A stretch of 64,000 bases of DNA, taken from contig CAWUXE010000007.1 in assembly GCA_963926475.1 (NCBI GenBank), positions 190,147 to 254,146 of the forward strand. Reading direction: 5' to 3'. Shown piece by piece: positions 54,451 through 62,018 of the stretch. The translations under genes and the position numbers were made by a program. A model generated the notes under the pieces. The model was not told where the DNA came from and did no database searches. It saw nothing but the letters and a program-made list of their open reading frames with translations. Within the stretch, counting starts at the first letter, position 1; every line of letters begins with the position of its first letter. Source of the DNA: UBA2040 sp002384725. GTDB lineage: Bacteria; Bacteroidota; Bacteroidia; Flavobacteriales_D; Crocinitomicaceae.

Positions 54451-55320
54451 TTATCCCAAATAAGATCTCAACATCTTACTTCGAGAAGTATGTTTCAATC
54501 GGCGTATCGCTTTTTCCTTGATTTGACGCACTCTTTCTCTCGTCAATTCAAACCGAGCACCGATTTCTTCCAAAGTTTGTACAGGTATTCCACCCAAACC
54601 GTAGTACATTTTCAATATTTCACTTTCACGAACCGTCAAAGTCGATAAACTTCGGTCGATATCTTTTTGCAAAGACTCAACAACCAATTCACGCTCAGGA
54701 CTAGGTAAACTATCATTCGGAAGCACATCATACATGCTCGAAGATGACTCATCTCCTGCAATCAAAGGTGCATCCATTGATACGTGACGTCCATTGTTTC
54801 TCAAGGATTGTCGGACATCTTCAACAGTACATTCTAAGAATTCTGCTAATTCCTCGGCAGAAGGTGGACGCTCATATTTTTGCTCCAACTCTCCAAAAGC
54901 TTTGTTTATTTTATTGATCGTTCCAATTTTATTCAAAGGCAAACGAACAATTCTCGCTTGCTCGGCCAAGGCTTGCAATATAGACTGACGAATCCACCAT
55001 ACCGCGTATGAAATGAATTTAAATCCACGTGTTTCATCGAATCGTTCAGCAGCTTTAATCAAACCAACATTTCCTTCGTTGATCAAATCGGGCAAGGACA
55101 AACCTTGATTTTGATATTGTTTGGAAACAGAAACTACGAAACGAAGATTCGCCTTCGTTAATTTTTCCAATGCCTCCTTATCTCCATCGCGAATTCTACG
55201 CGCCAATTCGACCTCTTCTTCAGCGGTGATCAATTCAACTCGACCGATCTCCAAAAGATATTTGTCCAAAGACGCATTTTCCCTGTTGGTGACCTGTTTT
55301 ACGATTTTAAGTTGTCTCAT
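54451..55320 (-). CDS. rpoD: Primary sigma factor RpoD/SigA (short Bacteroidota form)
   Basis: A 289-residue sigma-70 factor with regions 1.2 (LDKYLLEIGRVELITAEEEVELARRI), 2 (NLRFVVSVSKQYQNQGLSLPDLINEGNVGLIKAAERFDETRGFKFISYAVWWIRQSI), 3, and 4 (TVRESEILKMYYGLGG, LEEIGARFELTRERVRQIKEKAIRRLK). It lacks the long N-terminal 1.1 region, as usual for the phylum. It directs RNA polymerase to the TAnnTTTG promoters seen through this window. Confidence 0.95.
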   Translation of the reverse strand: MRQLKIVKQVTNRENASLDKYLLEIGRVELITAEEEVELARRIRDGDKEALEKLTKANLRFVVSVSKQYQNQGLSLPDLINEGNVGLIKAAERFDETRGFKFISYAVWWIRQSILQALAEQARIVRLPLNKIGTINKINKAFGELEQKYERPPSAEELAEFLECTVEDVRQSLRNNGRHVSMDAPLIAGDESSSSMYDVLPNDSLPSPERELVVESLQKDIDRSLSTLTVRESEILKMYYGLGGIPVQTLEEIGARFELTRERVRQIKEKAIRRLKHTSRSKMLRSYLG

Positions 55321-55501
55321 TTTTGGTATTTAAGTTAAACTTAGAACTATATATACGTATGTACTCGAAAAAAAGTTGGGTATATTTTGATATTTAACAA
55401 ATTTTACTTAGACATTGTTTATCTCATATGGCTTTATTATAACCCCACAACTGTAATGTAAAATGGTGTGTTTCGTTACTCCCTGCTAGGTAGTTTTAAC
55501 G

Positions 55502-55509
55502 TACATTTG
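55502..55509 (+). promoter_or_regulatory. Bacteroidota-type -7 box for the LMW phosphatase operon
   Basis: TACATTTG matches TAnnTTTG just 4 bp before the ATG at 55514, implying a very short or absent leader. Confidence 0.5.
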
Positions 55510-55513
55510 CACA

Positions 55514-55981
55514 ATGAAAATTTTAATGGTCTGTCTGGGAAATATTTGTCGATCGCCATTGGCAGATGCTCTTTTGAGAAAAAAAGTAGCCGAAATTGGA
55601 TTGGATATTGAAATAGATTCCGCTGGAACTTCAGATTATCACATTGGTGGTGAACCGGATAAAAGAACCCAGGAAAACGCGCTGAATCATGGTCTAGACA
55701 TGAGCTTTCTCCGTGCTCGACAATTCACAAAAAAAGATTTTGATACTTTCGATTTGATTTATGTGATGGACAAAAGCAACGAATGCAATGTTCTTTCACT
55801 CACTGCCGATTCGGGTCAGAAAGAAAAAGTAAAACTGATTTTAGACTTGCTTGATGACGCTCAATACAATGAAGTTCCAGATCCATATTTTGGTGGCGAA
55901 CAAGGTTTTGAAACAGTATATAATTTACTTGACCAAGCAACCGATAAAATTCTTGAAGAAATTTCAACACAAAAACAATGA
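55514..55981 (+). CDS. Low-molecular-weight protein-tyrosine phosphatase
   Basis: A 155-residue protein with the P-loop CLGNICRS (Cys7, Arg13) near the N-terminus and the general acid in VPDPYFGGEQGF. It dephosphorylates protein tyrosines; in bacteria such enzymes often act on exopolysaccharide tyrosine kinases, but none is in the window. It overlaps the following methyltransferase gene by 4 bp (ATGA). Confidence 0.93.
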   Translation: MKILMVCLGNICRSPLADALLRKKVAEIGLDIEIDSAGTSDYHIGGEPDKRTQENALNHGLDMSFLRARQFTKKDFDTFDLIYVMDKSNECNVLSLTADSGQKEKVKLILDLLDDAQYNEVPDPYFGGEQGFETVYNLLDQATDKILEEISTQKQ

Positions 55982-56715
55982 GTGCACCAAAAAAATATTT
56001 AGGCAGTTTGTTCCTTCTGCCCTGCCCGATTAGCGAAGAAGATTTTAAAGCCGTCATTCCTGAAGAAGTGGTTAAATTAGCTGGTACTTTGCGATACTTT
56101 GCTGTAGAAGATTTGAAATCTGCCCGCCGGTTTCTACGTCGAATGGACAGAGAATTTCCAATTGATGACAGTAAATTTTTCATCCTAAACAAGAAAACAG
56201 GAGCGCATCAAATGGAAGAAATGTTAATGCCTCTTTTAAACGGTGAAAACATGGCTATCATTAGTGAGGCAGGGTGTCCAGGAATTGCAGATCCTGGTGC
56301 AAACCTAGTAGATTATGCGCATCAATCAAATATTAAAATTCGTCCTTTGGTGGGGCCTTCTTCCATTCTTCTTGCTCTCATGGCGAGTGGATTTAATGGA
56401 CAAGTTTTTACTTTTCATGGATATCTTCCAAAGGAGCGAAAAGACCGAATTCGAAAATTGAAAGATTTTGAATTCAGCACTATTCAATCTGGGCACACGC
56501 ATCTATTTATGGATACACCATTTCGAAATATGCACGTTTTGGATGATTTATTAAATGAATTAGGCGACAACACGCAGATTTGCATTGCCAATCAAATTAC
56601 GGGACAAAACGAGCGGATTGAAACTAGAACGGTCCTCGATTGGAGAGAAAATGCCTTTGATTTAGGAAAAACGCCGACCATTTTTGCCATTGGTGTTGGA
56701 CAAAAGGCAAAATAA
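55978..56715 (+). CDS. RsmI-like SAM-dependent methyltransferase (tetrapyrrole methylase fold)
   Basis: A 245-residue protein with the tetrapyrrole-methylase fold: AIISEAGCPGIADPGANLVDYAH is the RsmI hallmark, and RPLVGPSSILLALMASGFNGQ and FHGYLPKERKDR follow. RsmI 2'-O-methylates C1402 of 16S rRNA. This protein is shorter at the C-terminus and begins with an atypical N-terminus (APKKYLGSLFLLPCPISEEDF), so it may be the second RsmI-like paralogue common in Bacteroidota. Specificity is unproven. Confidence 0.85.
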   Translation: MSAPKKYLGSLFLLPCPISEEDFKAVIPEEVVKLAGTLRYFAVEDLKSARRFLRRMDREFPIDDSKFFILNKKTGAHQMEEMLMPLLNGENMAIISEAGCPGIADPGANLVDYAHQSNIKIRPLVGPSSILLALMASGFNGQVFTFHGYLPKERKDRIRKLKDFEFSTIQSGHTHLFMDTPFRNMHVLDDLLNELGDNTQICIANQITGQNERIETRTVLDWRENAFDLGKTPTIFAIGVGQKAK

Positions 56716-56758
56716 TAACCTTAAGTTTGCCAAGCCTTTTCAAATTGCATTAAGAGAG

Positions 56759-57535
56759 ATGATTATATACAAAACGTTAGAAGAAATTGCTATCATGCGC
56801 GAAGCTGCCCAAGTGGTAAGCCGAACATTAGGAAAAGTGGCAGAAAGAATCGGTCCTGGTGTTACTCCAAAGGAATTGGACAGATACGCGGAGGAATATA
56901 TCCTTTCACAAAATTCAGTTCCAGGTTTTAAAGGTTTATACGGTTGTCCGAGTACATTATTAATTTCTGTAAATGAACAAGTGGTTCATGGTTTGCCAAC
57001 TGAACGTCCATTGGAAGAAGACGATATCGTTTCGGTAGATTGTGGCGCTGTGTATAAAGGTTATTATGGTGACCATGCCTATACATTTGGAATAGGTGAA
57101 ATTAGCGCTGACAAGGCACAACTTTTAAGAGTAACTGAAGAATGCCTTTATTTGGGTATTGAGCAGGCAAGAGTGGGTGGTCGAATAGACAATATTGGCT
57201 GGGCGATCCAAACACATGCTGAAAAACATGGATATGGAGTTGTGCGCGATTTGGTGGGTCACGGTCTTGGAAAAAGCTTGCACGAAGATCCACAAGTGCC
57301 GAATTATGGTCGTCGTGGACGAGGTAAAAAGATTCAAAATGGACTGACTATTGCTATCGAACCGATGATCAACATGGGGACAGAAAAAGTGGAGCAATTG
57401 GACGATAATTGGACGATAGTTACCGCGGATGGGAAACCAAGCGCACATTTTGAGCATGACATCGCTATTGTTGATGGAGAGCCTGTCATCCTTTCTACTT
57501 TTGATTTTGTATTAGAGGCATTAGACAAGAAATAA
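56759..57535 (+). CDS. map: Methionine aminopeptidase, type I
   Basis: About 258 residues from the ATG at 56759 (MIIYKTLEEIAIMREAAQVVSRTL); the open frame begins earlier inside the previous gene. Metal ligands are seen in VSVDCGAVYKGYYGDHAYTF (two Asp), GHGLGKSLHEDPQVPNYG (His) and AIEPMINMG (Glu), plus FEHDIAIVDGEP. It removes N-terminal Met from nascent proteins. Its stop overlaps the start of the next gene by 1 bp. Confidence 0.95.
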   Translation: MIIYKTLEEIAIMREAAQVVSRTLGKVAERIGPGVTPKELDRYAEEYILSQNSVPGFKGLYGCPSTLLISVNEQVVHGLPTERPLEEDDIVSVDCGAVYKGYYGDHAYTFGIGEISADKAQLLRVTEECLYLGIEQARVGGRIDNIGWAIQTHAEKHGYGVVRDLVGHGLGKSLHEDPQVPNYGRRGRGKKIQNGLTIAIEPMINMGTEKVEQLDDNWTIVTADGKPSAHFEHDIAIVDGEPVILSTFDFVLEALDKK

Positions 57536-58086
57536 TGGGCGAACGAAAGCTATTTCAATCCGTTTTTTTGACTTTAATAGCGTATGGATTTGTTAGCTTT
57601 TTCCAATCTGGTGTTTTTCTTGTTCCTTTGCCTGCATTTGAAATTGTAATTCTTGGTATTGCGATTTATTTTGGTGTAAAACATTTTCGGACTAATACGC
57701 CTGCCTCCATTCTATTTGTTCTTTTTGGGATTTTTCAATTCTTTGGTCGAATTTACAATTACAACTTCTTTCTTTCGGACGATTCAATGTATGAACTATC
57801 CCAAACCTTTTTGGCAGATGGAATCTATCTTTTTAGCGGTATTTTGCTAGGTTTACTTTACTTTTTGCAACACAAAACCTCCTTTGACATCGTTCTTAAA
57901 ACCCTCATTTCATCGTCTTTAGTTGCCGGTATCGCATTGCCTTACCAATGGATAATCATTCTTCCTTTGACAATAATTGTAGCCTTACATATCAAAAAAG
58001 ATAGCCTCTTTGAAAACCAACACAGTTTTTGGCTGTATCTTTTAGTATTTGTGGTAAGTAGAGAGTTGACTTTGAATCTTCTATAA
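57535..58086 (+). CDS. Membrane protein of unknown function
   Basis: A 183-residue hydrophobic protein with about five to six membrane segments (FLTLIAYGFVSFFQSGVFLV, EIVILGIAIYFGV, SILFVLFGIFQFFG, YLFSGILLGLLYFL, WIIILPLTIIVALHI, FWLYLLVFVVS). No family is recognised. It is translationally linked to map by a 1-bp overlap, so its expression follows that operon. Confidence 0.75.
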   Translation: MGERKLFQSVFLTLIAYGFVSFFQSGVFLVPLPAFEIVILGIAIYFGVKHFRTNTPASILFVLFGIFQFFGRIYNYNFFLSDDSMYELSQTFLADGIYLFSGILLGLLYFLQHKTSFDIVLKTLISSSLVAGIALPYQWIIILPLTIIVALHIKKDSLFENQHSFWLYLLVFVVSRELTLNLL

Positions 58087-58134
58087 AAATTTCATTTTTT
58101 TTATTATTTGTTTCCACGAGTACAATGAATTTGC

Positions 58135-58142
58135 TACTTTTG
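58135..58142 (+). promoter_or_regulatory. Promoter -7 box for tRNA-Ser
   Basis: TACTTTTG matches TAnnTTTG and lies 22 bp before the tRNA-Ser gene; a TTTG at 58107-58110 lies near the expected -33 position, although the 24-bp spacing is long. Confidence 0.5.
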
Positions 58143-58164
58143 CGCGCACGTTCTTTGAACATAA

Positions 58165-58251
58165 GGAGGATTGGGTGAGTGGCTGAAACCACCAGTTTGC
58201 TAAACTGACGTACGGGTAACTGTACCGGGGGTTCGAATCCCCCATCCTCCG
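58165..58251 (+). tRNA. tRNA-Ser(GCT)
   Basis: 87 nt with acceptor GGAGGAT/ATCCTCC, a long variable arm (tacgggtaactgta), T-loop GTTCGAATC, and anticodon loop TTGCTAA giving anticodon GCT (serine AGY codons). CCA is not encoded. Confidence 0.93.
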
Positions 58252-58295
58252 CTGAATAGTTTTATTCGATTAAGCAGAATATTTTAAAAAATATC

Positions 58296-58325
58296 TTGTG
58301 CATTTCGATTTAAACTGTATTTTTG
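58296..58325 (+). promoter_or_regulatory. Promoter for the tRNA-Pro/tRNA-Arg unit
   Basis: TTG at 58296-58298, 19 bp, then TATTTTTG at 58318-58325: a full match to the Bacteroidota -33/-7 pattern. About 75 bp of leader precede tRNA-Pro, including an inverted repeat GATTTGCA/TGCAAATC (58332-58369). Confidence 0.65.
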
Positions 58326-58404
58326 CACTCGGATTTGCAGACCGGTTGTCTGAAAAGGCATTGCAAATCTGATTTTGAAACCGATTTTATCGAGCTCAAA
58401 AGTT

Positions 58405-58478
58405 CGGGGTGTAGCGTAGCCCGGTATCGCGCCTCGTTTGGGACGAGGAGGTCGTAGGTTCGAATCCTGCCACCCCGA
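58405..58478 (+). tRNA. tRNA-Pro(TGG)
   Basis: 74 nt with acceptor CGGGGTG/CACCCCG, D-arm with TAGCGTAGCCCGGTA, T-loop GTTCGAATC, and anticodon loop TTTGGGA giving TGG (proline CCN). CCA is not encoded. Confidence 0.93.
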
Positions 58479-58526
58479 CGATGGGGAAGAGAAATCTTCC
58501 CCATTTTTGTTTATTTTAGGTTTTCA

Positions 58527-58600
58527 GGGCCCGTAGCTCAGCTGGATAGAGCACCTCCCTTCTAAGGAGGCGGTCCTAGGTTCGAATCCTAGCGGGCTCA
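58527..58600 (+). tRNA. tRNA-Arg(TCT)
   Basis: 74 nt with acceptor GGGCCCG/CGGGCTC (one G-U pair), D-arm TAGCTCAGCTGGATAGAGCA, T-loop GTTCGAATC, and anticodon loop CTTCTAA giving TCT (AGA/AGG). CCA is not encoded. Confidence 0.94.
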
Positions 58601-58605
58601 CTCTT

Positions 58606-58644
58606 GCGGAGAATTGGTTGAAATCAACTGGTTCTCCGCTTTTT
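58606..58644 (+). terminator. Terminator of the tRNA-Pro/tRNA-Arg unit
   Basis: GCGGAGAA (58606-58613) pairs with TTCTCCGC (58632-58639), with a second pairing GTTG/CAAC inside, followed by T5. It also lies within the reading frame of the truncated recombinase on the other strand. Confidence 0.88.
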
Positions 58645-59108
58645 ATTTTATCCAAATCCTTTATCAATAGTGGAATAGACGAGAAAATAGAGTTAACTCT
58701 TTTGGTTCGAACTCTGTTGTTTTGTTTGTCGTAACCTATTCCGGAAGGAAAGACCAATCTTTGCAATTTCTGTTTTTGTTCCAAATCTCCGTAAGTCCAT
58801 GTTTCATTAAGTCTTGAGGACATAATCAAAGCTTTATCAATTGCTTTTTGAAGGTTTGAACTCGAAATCTCTGGATGCTGAATTTCTGCTTCAAAAGCTT
58901 TTATCTCACTCTTATATTTCCCTAAGAATTTGTTGTAAATATCTTTCTCAATTTCACCAATAGCAAAACGTTCTTCTATAGCATTCAATTTCTTTTGTAT
59001 CTCAGTAATTTGTTTCTTGATGGATGCTTCTTTGTTTCTAATTTCACTTGTTACGGAGTCATAAGTATAGATCATAATATCTTTTATAATGTCATTGTAC
59101 TTACTATC
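58645..59108 (-). pseudogene. Truncated serine recombinase (C-terminal part only)
   Basis: Minus-strand codons from 59108 down to about 58645 encode the C-terminal coiled-coil and tail of a large serine recombinase: SEIRNKEASIKKQITEIQKKL, FAIGEIEKDIYNKFLGKYKSEIKAFEAEIQ, LQRLVFPSGIGYDKQNNRVRTKRVNSIF. The catalytic resolvase domain and the recombinase domain are missing. The 5' end is cut exactly by a 151-bp element (59109-59259), which supplies an accidental ATG at 59165. Downstream, the frame runs through the tRNA terminator and antisense to tRNA-Arg, giving an artefactual SPLGFEPRT-type tail. It is a non-functional relic of an element inserted beside the tRNA genes. Confidence 0.75.
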
Positions 59109-59259
59109 GGTTCTGTCGCATCTACCAAATTTAACCGTTTTCAACTGATAAAATTCAAATGTCACAAAATAAATTCAATTGAAAATCAGCACTTTAGTTA
59201 TTTATCTGATTCCTTTTTCCATAAAGAAAAGTAACAAAATAGTCAGATGCGACAGAACC
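59109..59259. mobile_element. 151-bp element with terminal inverted repeats, copy 1
   Basis: Starts GGTTCTGTCGCATCT and ends with its inverse complement AGATGCGACAGAACC (15-bp terminal inverted repeats). About 95% identical to copy 2 (eight differences, all in the right half) and the same length. It has no coding capacity. It interrupts the serine recombinase remnant. No clear target duplication is visible. The layout is that of a miniature inverted-repeat transposable element. Confidence 0.8.
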
Positions 59260-59280
59260 AATAAAACGGCTTTTCATTAA

Positions 59281-60240
59281 TTATTCGACCAGTGAATCGG
59301 TATTTGGCATCTCTCTGTTTTTGAATCTATTTGCTGTGGTCTTCCCTAATTTCAAGCGGTAAAAAACAGTTGCTTTAAAGAGCCAACCGTCAGAAAAATC
59401 CATGTTGAGTTGCGTGCGATTATTTCCAAAATAGTAGAGTGGAATACCCAAGGAAACTTTCTCGTTGTACATCCGGTATGATCTTGCGAAAGAACGTCCA
59501 AATCCTAGCTGGAAATTTAAACCATTTTTCATTCCGCATTGGCAATAGGCGTAAACATCGTTCGCAGATTTTGTCAAATACCGATTCGTCTCTAATTCCA
59601 CAGGCGTATTTACATTATAAGTTCTTACTTGTCCTCTAAAATTTAGCCCGAACCGAACACTTTTTGTTATCGAATAGTTGAGGTCTACGGCGAGTGGGAG
59701 TATTACTTTTGCTTCAAATTTCTGAGAGGGGCTTAAGTAGTAAAATCCAAATATTGGAACAATAAATACGCCGAAAAGTTCATTGTTTGCGTAGACACCG
59801 AACTTGTAACTGAAATTACTTGATTTGGAATATTTCATTAGCACAGCTCCGCCAAATTGAAAATCCCGATTGGAGATCTTCTTTAAATCTGAAGATATTT
59901 TAGGAAGTAGTAAGTAGGTACCACTCCATTTTGAATTGAATTTAATATTCGCACCAAGCTTCAAGGTTATTCCAGTCATGGATTCTACTTCACGATCAGG
60001 ATTAAAAGAGGCCGATGCATTCTCAAATGTGAGTCCAGTTAACAGCGCAAAATTGTCATTAATCGCAATAGGAACAGTCAGGTCCCCGTTTATTTCCTGT
60101 AGCCTAGTTGTTACTTCTGTTGTGTCAAATTTATTGACGGGAGTATTAGCGTAGTCGAACTTGAAAAGGTCTATGTAGTCTTGCGCGCTAGCCGCACTTG
60201 AACAAACTAGCAGAATGAAAGTTAAGTTAATTCTTTTCAC
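59281..60240 (-). CDS. Outer-membrane beta-barrel protein, DUF6268-like
   Basis: A 319-residue protein with a signal peptide (MKRINLTFILLVCSSAASAQ) and alternating beta-strands through to the C-terminus (LTVPIAINDNFALLTGLTFENASASF, KWSGTYLLLPKIS, FGGAVLMKYSKSSNFSYKFGVYANNELFGVFIVPIFGFYYLSP). The pattern matches small Bacteroidota barrels annotated DUF6268. It lies between two near-identical 151-bp elements in direct orientation, and copy 2, 69 bp upstream, carries a promoter-like box pointing at it. Function unknown. Confidence 0.75.
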   Translation of the reverse strand: MKRINLTFILLVCSSAASAQDYIDLFKFDYANTPVNKFDTTEVTTRLQEINGDLTVPIAINDNFALLTGLTFENASASFNPDREVESMTGITLKLGANIKFNSKWSGTYLLLPKISSDLKKISNRDFQFGGAVLMKYSKSSNFSYKFGVYANNELFGVFIVPIFGFYYLSPSQKFEAKVILPLAVDLNYSITKSVRFGLNFRGQVRTYNVNTPVELETNRYLTKSANDVYAYCQCGMKNGLNFQLGFGRSFARSYRMYNEKVSLGIPLYYFGNNRTQLNMDFSDGWLFKATVFYRLKLGKTTANRFKNREMPNTDSLVE

Positions 60241-60308
60241 TTGTCTTGATTAGGTTTAGCGGCATCAGATTTTTTCATCGTTTTCATTTGAGATCCCTTT
60301 GAGGTTCT

Positions 60309-60459
60309 GGTTCTGTCGCATCTACCAAATTTAACCGTTTTCAACTGATAAAATTCAAATGTCACAAAATAAATTCAATTGAAAATCAGCATTTTAGTTA
60401 TTTGTCTGATTCCATTTTTCTTAAAGAAAAGCAAAAAAATAGACAGATGCGACAGAACC
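60309..60459. mobile_element. 151-bp element with terminal inverted repeats, copy 2
   Basis: Same ends and orientation as copy 1; the first 83 bp are identical. It lies upstream of the outer-membrane protein gene. The minus strand contains TAAATTTG (60326-60333), a -7 box facing that gene. Together with copy 1 it brackets 59260-60308 like a composite unit. Confidence 0.8.
60326..60333 (-). promoter_or_regulatory. Outward -7 box inside 151-bp element copy 2
   Basis: The minus strand reads TAAATTTG, an exact TAnnTTTG, with a TTTG 22 bp upstream as a possible -33 element. Transcription would leave the element toward the outer-membrane protein gene starting at 60240. The same box is at 59126-59133 in copy 1, facing the recombinase remnant. 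Confidence 0.45.
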
Positions 60460-60463
60460 GTCT

Positions 60464-60486
60464 AATTTGGTAGATGCGACAGAACC
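60464..60486. repeat. Solo 23-bp element end in inverted orientation
   Basis: These 23 bp are the exact inverse complement of the left end of copies 1 and 2, four bases after copy 2 and two bases before copy 3. No matching second end is attached, so it looks like the scar of a lost or rearranged copy. Confidence 0.75.
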
Positions 60487-60488
60487 AC

Positions 60489-60639
60489 GGTTCTGTCGCA
60501 TTAATCTAAAAACTGCATTATCTGCTCTATTTTTCTAATTTTCACATATTAATTCTATCTAATTATCAGTAGTTTAACTTTTTGTCGACATCAAGAAATC
60601 ACCAATTTTTGACCAAATTTGAATTAATGCGACAGAACC
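60489..60639. mobile_element. 151-bp element with related terminal inverted repeats, copy 3
   Basis: Exactly 151 bp, with ends GGTTCTGTCGCATTAAT and its inverse complement. It shares the first 13 bp of its ends with copies 1 and 2 but has a different interior, so it is a sister subfamily. No coding capacity and no TAnnTTTG box were found in it. Confidence 0.75.
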
Positions 60640-60817
60640 ATAGCGAGCCATACAATACCTATACATCTGAAAATCAATATTGGTTTACTTTCATTAGAAA
60701 AAAATTAAAAAATAGTTGTGTCATGAATTAAAATATACTTACTTTTGCTGACGCTTTTGATTAAAGTCACACAATTTCAAACCCCGCTGATGCAGGGCGT
60801 TGAAAAACGAGAAAATT
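60640..60817. other. Interval between the 151-bp element cluster and tRNA-Asp
   Basis: AT-rich sequence with no reading frame of note. It contains the tRNA-Asp promoter (60716-60747) and a GC-rich leader segment (gcagggcg) shortly before the tRNA. Confidence 0.5.
60716..60747 (+). promoter_or_regulatory. Promoter for tRNA-Asp
   Basis: TTG at 60716-60718, 21 bp, then TACTTTTG at 60740-60747, matching the Bacteroidota -33/-7 pattern; about 65 bp of leader precede the tRNA. Confidence 0.6.
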
Positions 60818-60891
60818 GGTTTGGTAGTTCAGTTGGTTAGAATATCTGCCTGTCACGCAGAGGGTCGCGGGTTCGAGTCCCGTCCAGACCG
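60818..60891 (+). tRNA. tRNA-Asp(GTC)
   Basis: 74 nt with acceptor GGTTTGG/CCAGACC, D-arm TAGTTCAGTTGGTTAGAATA, T-loop GTTCGAGTC, and anticodon loop CTGTCAC giving GTC (aspartate). CCA is not encoded. Confidence 0.95.
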
Positions 60892-60940
60892 CAAACGTTC
60901 AAAGCGTAAAGATAAGCCTCTATGGCTGGAGGACTAGAAG

Positions 60941-60980
60941 CCCCTAAGATGTATCAAATATCTTAGGGGTTTTGTTTTTT
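60941..60980 (+). terminator. Terminator after tRNA-Asp
   Basis: CCCCTAAGAT pairs with ATCTTAGGGG around a short AT loop and is followed by a T-rich run. It ends the tRNA-Asp transcript and lies just before the duplicated cgtggacagt. Confidence 0.8.
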
Positions 60981-60984
60981 ATAC

Positions 60985-61006
60985 CGTGGACAGTATCGTG
61001 GACAGT
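60985..61006. repeat. 10-bp tandem duplication downstream of tRNA-Asp
   Basis: CGTGGACAGT occurs at 60985-60994 and again at 60997-61006, a period of 12 bp. The position, between a tRNA terminator and an accessory gene block, would suit a recombinase-binding or attachment region, but no integrase is in the window. Confidence 0.45.
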
Positions 61007-61078
61007 TTACAAGCAAAATTTTTCTAGTTTCAAAAAAATCTACTAATTTGGTGTACTCTTCAAAAGCCAAGTTAAACC

Positions 61079-61993
61079 ATGATCTATTCCAAAGAAGCAT
61101 ACGATATCGACTTAAATGCGCTGTTGCCAGAAGTTGAAAAAATTATCCTTTCACATGAACTAAGCAAAGATCTTCAAGTATCCAAGGAAGAGTATTTGGA
61201 GAGGATACTATTTAGCTCGAACTTTCTTAAAGAATTAAGAGGGTATTCTAATGAACCCTATTTCATTATTAACGACACTGAACCTGCCTATGACTTTTGG
61301 CTGGCTTTCTATTTAAGCACCAAGAAACCGCACCAAATTAAACTGGTCCTGGACCAACATATTAAATCCAGTTCTAACCAAGCACTTTTCGTAAATCATG
61401 TTGAACATTACGTTTTGCGAATAATTGAAAAAAATATTTTCTACAACGTTGATAATCAATTGAAAGAAATTTCGAATTGGATTCGAGAAAAAAGGAAAGA
61501 ATATGAAGAGAGAAACAAACAAAATGTTCAGAATATCATATTCAACATCAATTACCAACAAATCAATTTAATTCAACTTATTTACAACTTTTGGTCACAC
61601 GAAAACGAGACTCAGAATTATGATAAAAAAGATACACTTGTAGATTCACCTTATTTCGAATTATTCCTTAATGAATTGCTTGTATTTTGCGAAGTTGATA
61701 GTCATGACAATTTAAAAAAAGTATTTATGAAGGAAAAAAATCAATCAAAAGTAATTTTCAAATCGAATTTTCTGAAGATTTCCATAATACGTCCAATGAA
61801 AGAATTGATTAGTCGAGGGTTTATCAAAATGACTCAAAAAAGAGCTGCTAGCTGGCTTTCAGAAAATTTTGAAATTCGAACAGAAAATGGAACAACTAAC
61901 TTTTCATTATCCTCTACCGTTAAGAGATTTTCAGAAGTGAATAATGAACGAGAAAATTCACAAATCAAATACGAGCATTGGTTCAAAAAATAA
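61079..61993 (+). CDS. Orphan 304-residue accessory protein
   Basis: A soluble, Lys/Glu/Asn-rich protein with no signal peptide or membrane segment and no recognised domain. A central helical stretch (ISNWIREKRKEYEERNKQN) could form a coiled coil, and the C-terminal RPMKELISRGFIKMTQKRAASWLSENFEI looks like a compact helical module of the sort seen in mobile-element regulatory proteins. That resemblance is only impressionistic. It is the first gene after tRNA-Asp. Very low GC and isolation from housekeeping genes suggest acquisition. Confidence 0.7.
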   Translation: MIYSKEAYDIDLNALLPEVEKIILSHELSKDLQVSKEEYLERILFSSNFLKELRGYSNEPYFIINDTEPAYDFWLAFYLSTKKPHQIKLVLDQHIKSSSNQALFVNHVEHYVLRIIEKNIFYNVDNQLKEISNWIREKRKEYEERNKQNVQNIIFNINYQQINLIQLIYNFWSHENETQNYDKKDTLVDSPYFELFLNELLVFCEVDSHDNLKKVFMKEKNQSKVIFKSNFLKISIIRPMKELISRGFIKMTQKRAASWLSENFEIRTENGTTNFSLSSTVKRFSEVNNERENSQIKYEHWFKK

Positions 61994-62018
61994 ACCTCAT
62001 CGATTCTTTTTAATTCCA

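Noticed and set aside
58524..59165. A 213-residue minus-strand protein starting at 59165
   Set aside because: Its start lies in a 151-bp element and its end runs antisense to tRNA-Arg; only the middle is a real, truncated recombinase fragment.
59109..60639. CRISPR array or integron attC cassette array
   Set aside because: The three units are 151 bp with transposon-like inverted ends, lack regular 30-40 bp spacers and lack attC core sites (GTTRRRY/RYYYAAC).
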